A DNA stretch of 16,809 nucleotides, from contig CALEIO010000101.1 in the NCBI GenBank assembly GCA_937875885.1, positions 1-16,809 on the forward strand, given 5' to 3'. Below the pieces are notes generated by a model. That model ran no database searches. It saw nothing but the letters and a program-made list of their open reading frames with translations, and had not been told where the DNA came from. Below, in pieces: positions 14,961-16,809 of the stretch. A program made the translations under genes and the position numbers. Position 1 is the first letter of the stretch, and each line of letters starts with the position of its first letter. The stretch is from an uncultured Clostridia bacterium. GTDB lineage: Bacteria; Bacillota; Clostridia; Oscillospirales; Acutalibacteraceae.

Positions 14961-16514
14961 TTATTCTTCAGCAGTATCCTCTGCAGATTCATCGTCGAGG
15001 ATTACTTCTTCTTCCTCATCAATTACTGCATCCGCTGCTTCCTCTTCGGGGTCAATTTCTTCGGACTCAAGAGCAACTGCATCTTCCTCATGGGGAGCAC
15101 GTGCAGCAGCAACAACCTTGTTGCCCTCTTTAATTCTCATAACTGTAACACCCTTTGAAGGACGTGCACATACACGGATGGAACTTGCAAGAATTCTGAT
15201 GATTACACCATCTTCTGAAACAAGAATGATGTCATCCTCTAAATCTACAACCTTGATTGCAGCCACATCGCCGTACTTATCAACGTGATAGTTGATAATA
15301 CCCTTACCGCCTCTGGACTGAAGTCTGTAGTTGTCAATTTCAGAAAGTCTGCCGTAACCTGTTTCAGAAACAGTCAGCACCTTTGCACCTTCACGGGCAA
15401 CAGACATACCAACAACCTGATCACCCTCGCGGAGTCTGATTGCACGTACACCTCTTGCAAGTCTGCCCATAGGACGAACATTGTTTTCGTCAAAGCGGAT
15501 TGCATAACCCTTCTGGGTTGCAATTATGATAGAATCATTACCCTCTGTCATTCTTACCCATGCAAGCTCGTCGCCTTCGTTAAGCTCAAGAGCAATAAGT
15601 CCGCCTTTACGGTTTGTGTTGTATGCATTAAGAGAAATTCTCTTTATAATACCCTGACGAGTTACCATAATCAGGTACTTATCCTCTTCAAAATCAGGAA
15701 CTCTGATCATAGAAGTAATCTTTTCGTCAGCAGTAATGGGAAGCAGATTTGCAATGTTCATACCCTTTGACTGACGGCTTCCCTCGGGAATCTCGTAGCA
15801 CTTGAGTCTGTAAACTCTGCCCTTGTCGGAGAAGAATAGAATGTAATCGTGAGAACCTGTAATCATCAGCTCTGTAGCAACGTCTTCTTCTCTTCTTGTC
15901 ATACCGGCAACACCTCTGCCGCCGCGATTCTGAATCTTATAAGTATCGGTAGTCTGACGCTTGATGTAACCGAAACGAGTGTAAGTAACAACACACTGCT
16001 CCTCGGGAATAAGGTCTTCAATATCAACCTCACCGCTGATGTTCTGGATTTCTGTTCTTCTGTCGTCATCATACTTAGCTCTGATTTCGTTAAGCTCAGC
16101 CTTGATGATTTCAAGAACCTTGTCATGAGAATTGAGAATCTCATTATATTCTGCAATTTTTGCAAGAAGCTCAGCCATTTCGTCCTCAAGCTTCTGTCTT
16201 TCAAGACCTGTAAGCTGACCCAGACGCATCTGAACGATGTGTGTAGCCTGAATTTCGTCAAAACCGAAGTTGTCCATCAAAGCCTGCTTATCTTCCTGGA
16301 CACTCTTTGATTTTTTAAGAAGAGCAATAACCTCATCGATGATGTCAAGAGCCTTGATAAGAGCTTCAACGATGTGTGCTCTTTCCTCAGCCTTTTTGAG
16401 TCTGAAGCGTGTTCTTCTTGTAATAACTTCGCACTGATATTTGATATAGTACTGAAGAATTTCTTTGAGTGTGAGAATTTTCGGCACACCATCAACAATA
16501 ACAAGGTTTTTCAT
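14961..16514 (-). CDS. gyrA: DNA gyrase subunit A, C-terminal part only (catalytic half missing)
   Basis: These 517 residues align to GyrA from about residue 335 of the usual 800-850. MKNLVIVDGVPKILTLKEIL starts at the end of the tower domain. The coiled-coil and C-gate follow, with ITRRTRFRLKKAEERAHI (31-48) and QMRLGQLTGLE (95-105). A six-bladed beta-pinwheel (about 172-475) carries a GyrA-box QNRGGRG (195-201) and a second QSRGGKG (399-405). The end is an acidic tail (about 476-517). The GyrA-box makes it gyrase and not ParC. The winged-helix domain with the DNA-cleaving tyrosine is absent, and no frame upstream of 16514 reads like it. The start looks real: GAGGAG 8 nt before the ATG and a TTGACT-17-TATTCT promoter behind it. 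It is therefore a true split or truncated gene, an expressed fragment, or a junction near 16500. It cannot cut DNA alone. Confidence 0.85.
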   Translation of the reverse strand: MKNLVIVDGVPKILTLKEILQYYIKYQCEVITRRTRFRLKKAEERAHIVEALIKALDIIDEVIALLKKSKSVQEDKQALMDNFGFDEIQATHIVQMRLGQLTGLERQKLEDEMAELLAKIAEYNEILNSHDKVLEIIKAELNEIRAKYDDDRRTEIQNISGEVDIEDLIPEEQCVVTYTRFGYIKRQTTDTYKIQNRGGRGVAGMTRREEDVATELMITGSHDYILFFSDKGRVYRLKCYEIPEGSRQSKGMNIANLLPITADEKITSMIRVPDFEEDKYLIMVTRQGIIKRISLNAYNTNRKGGLIALELNEGDELAWVRMTEGNDSIIIATQKGYAIRFDENNVRPMGRLARGVRAIRLREGDQVVGMSVAREGAKVLTVSETGYGRLSEIDNYRLQSRGGKGIINYHVDKYGDVAAIKVVDLEDDIILVSEDGVIIRILASSIRVCARPSKGVTVMRIKEGNKVVAAARAPHEEDAVALESEEIDPEEEAADAVIDEEEEVILDDESAEDTAEE

Positions 16515-16554
16515 AAGTACAACTCCTCTTTCTGCGCATAGTTTGGATGATCCT

Positions 16555-16583
16555 AGAATACCAAAAATGCCTTCAAAAGTCAA
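16555..16583 (-). promoter_or_regulatory. Promoter of the gyrA fragment
   Basis: On the - strand, TTGACT (16583-16578) and TATTCT (16560-16555) are 17 bp apart, with TGG before the -10 (extended). The predicted start is near 16548, giving a leader of about 34 nt that includes GAGGAG (16528-16523) and ends at ATG 16514. Confidence 0.6.
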
Positions 16584-16632
16584 CAACCAACAGCCAATGG
16601 AGGAAGAATTTCCCGGTATTTTATCGAAGTGC

Positions 16633-16661
16633 TTGAGAGCACACCCTCATAGGATTAAAAT
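16633..16661 (+). promoter_or_regulatory. Possible promoter of the SDR gene
   Basis: TTGAGA (16633-16638) and TAAAAT (16656-16661) are 17 bp apart. They lie about 33 bp upstream of the ATG. No extended -10 is present, unlike the other promoters in the window. Confidence 0.45.
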
Positions 16662-16694
16662 ATAGCTATCTTATTTTATTTTGGAGGTAATTAA

Positions 16695-16809
16695 TATGGG
16701 TAAGCTTACCGGACGCTACGCTGTGGTCACCGGTGCCGCAAAGGGCATTGGCCGCGCCATCGCAGAGCGTTTTTTGGAGGACGATGTAGCAGGTGTTGCG
16801 CTGTTTGAT
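16695..16809 (+). CDS. Short-chain dehydrogenase/reductase, N-terminus only (runs off the edge)
   Basis: 38 residues are visible, starting at an ATG with GGAGGT 6 nt upstream. The reading is MGKLTGRYAVVTGAAKGIGR, with the TGxxxGIG dinucleotide-binding loop (TGAAKGIG, 12-19) of classical SDR enzymes. An acidic LFD at the end of beta-2, as far as seen, hints at NAD(H) preference, though this is weak. Substrate and subgroup cannot be told. Its codons are more GC-rich than those of the genes to its left (GGC CGC GCC ATC), which may mean a different origin or a junction between it and gyrA. Confidence 0.85.

Noticed and set aside
16515..16665. Upstream extension of the gyrA fragment or a small + strand gene at 16465-16665
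   Set aside because: The upstream frame in register reads as non-gyrase sequence over the predicted promoter, and the + strand frame is antisense to gyrA with no ribosome site.
1..16809. CRISPR arrays, tRNA or rRNA genes, insertion sequences
   Set aside because: No regularly spaced repeats, no cloverleaf or rRNA-like stretches, and no transposase motifs or flanking inverted repeats were seen on either strand.

Overview
This window looks like chromosomal DNA from an uncultured member of the Firmicutes, probably an anaerobic gut Clostridia or Oscillospirales-type lineage. The evidence is strong purine-rich Shine-Dalgarno sites, common TTG starts, extended -10 promoters, a C_GCAxxG_C_C protein, and split cobalamin-dependent methionine synthase genes. 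This placement is inferred from protein family character and has not been searched.

Left block, + strand (1-4309): the 3' end of aspS, then a tight operon of metF, a stand-alone MetH-reactivation-domain protein, and a short metH without that domain. Together these form a one-carbon and methionine module. MetF makes 5-methyl-THF, MetH transfers the methyl group to homocysteine through cobalamin, and the small protein should help re-methylate oxidised cobalamin. A hairpin at 4336-4376 serves both this operon and the convergent genes to its right.

Middle block, - strand (4375-8073): read right to left, this holds a C_GCAxxG_C_C redox-type protein, an M14 zinc carboxypeptidase, an OmpR/PhoB response regulator and its HAMP sensor kinase. 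The regulator has its own upstream site with a PhoB-like 11-bp direct repeat. lepA (EF4) is divergent on the + strand (8252-10063) and has a near-consensus promoter.

Glycosylation block (10137-14859): a GtrA/GtcA-like membrane protein and a GtrB/CsbB/DPM1-like polyprenyl-phosphate glycosyltransferase lie on the - strand. A 984-aa YfhO-family membrane protein diverges from them on the + strand. These are the three parts of the known extracytoplasmic glycosylation pathway: load sugar on lipid, flip it, transfer it. The divergent promoters each carry a copy of a 14-bp palindrome over the -35 element, so they may be co-regulated. I think this is the most coherent system in the window.

Right end (14961-16809): gyrA on the - strand is present only as its C-terminal 517 codons (coiled-coil/C-gate plus beta-pinwheel). 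The catalytic-tyrosine half is absent, and the remaining gene starts cleanly with a promoter, an SD and an ATG. It is followed by a divergent short-chain dehydrogenase start of higher GC that runs off the edge. The left edge (bases 1 to about 54) also does not read like AspRS. Junctions or assembly artefacts at both edges must therefore be weighed before the split gyrase is believed.
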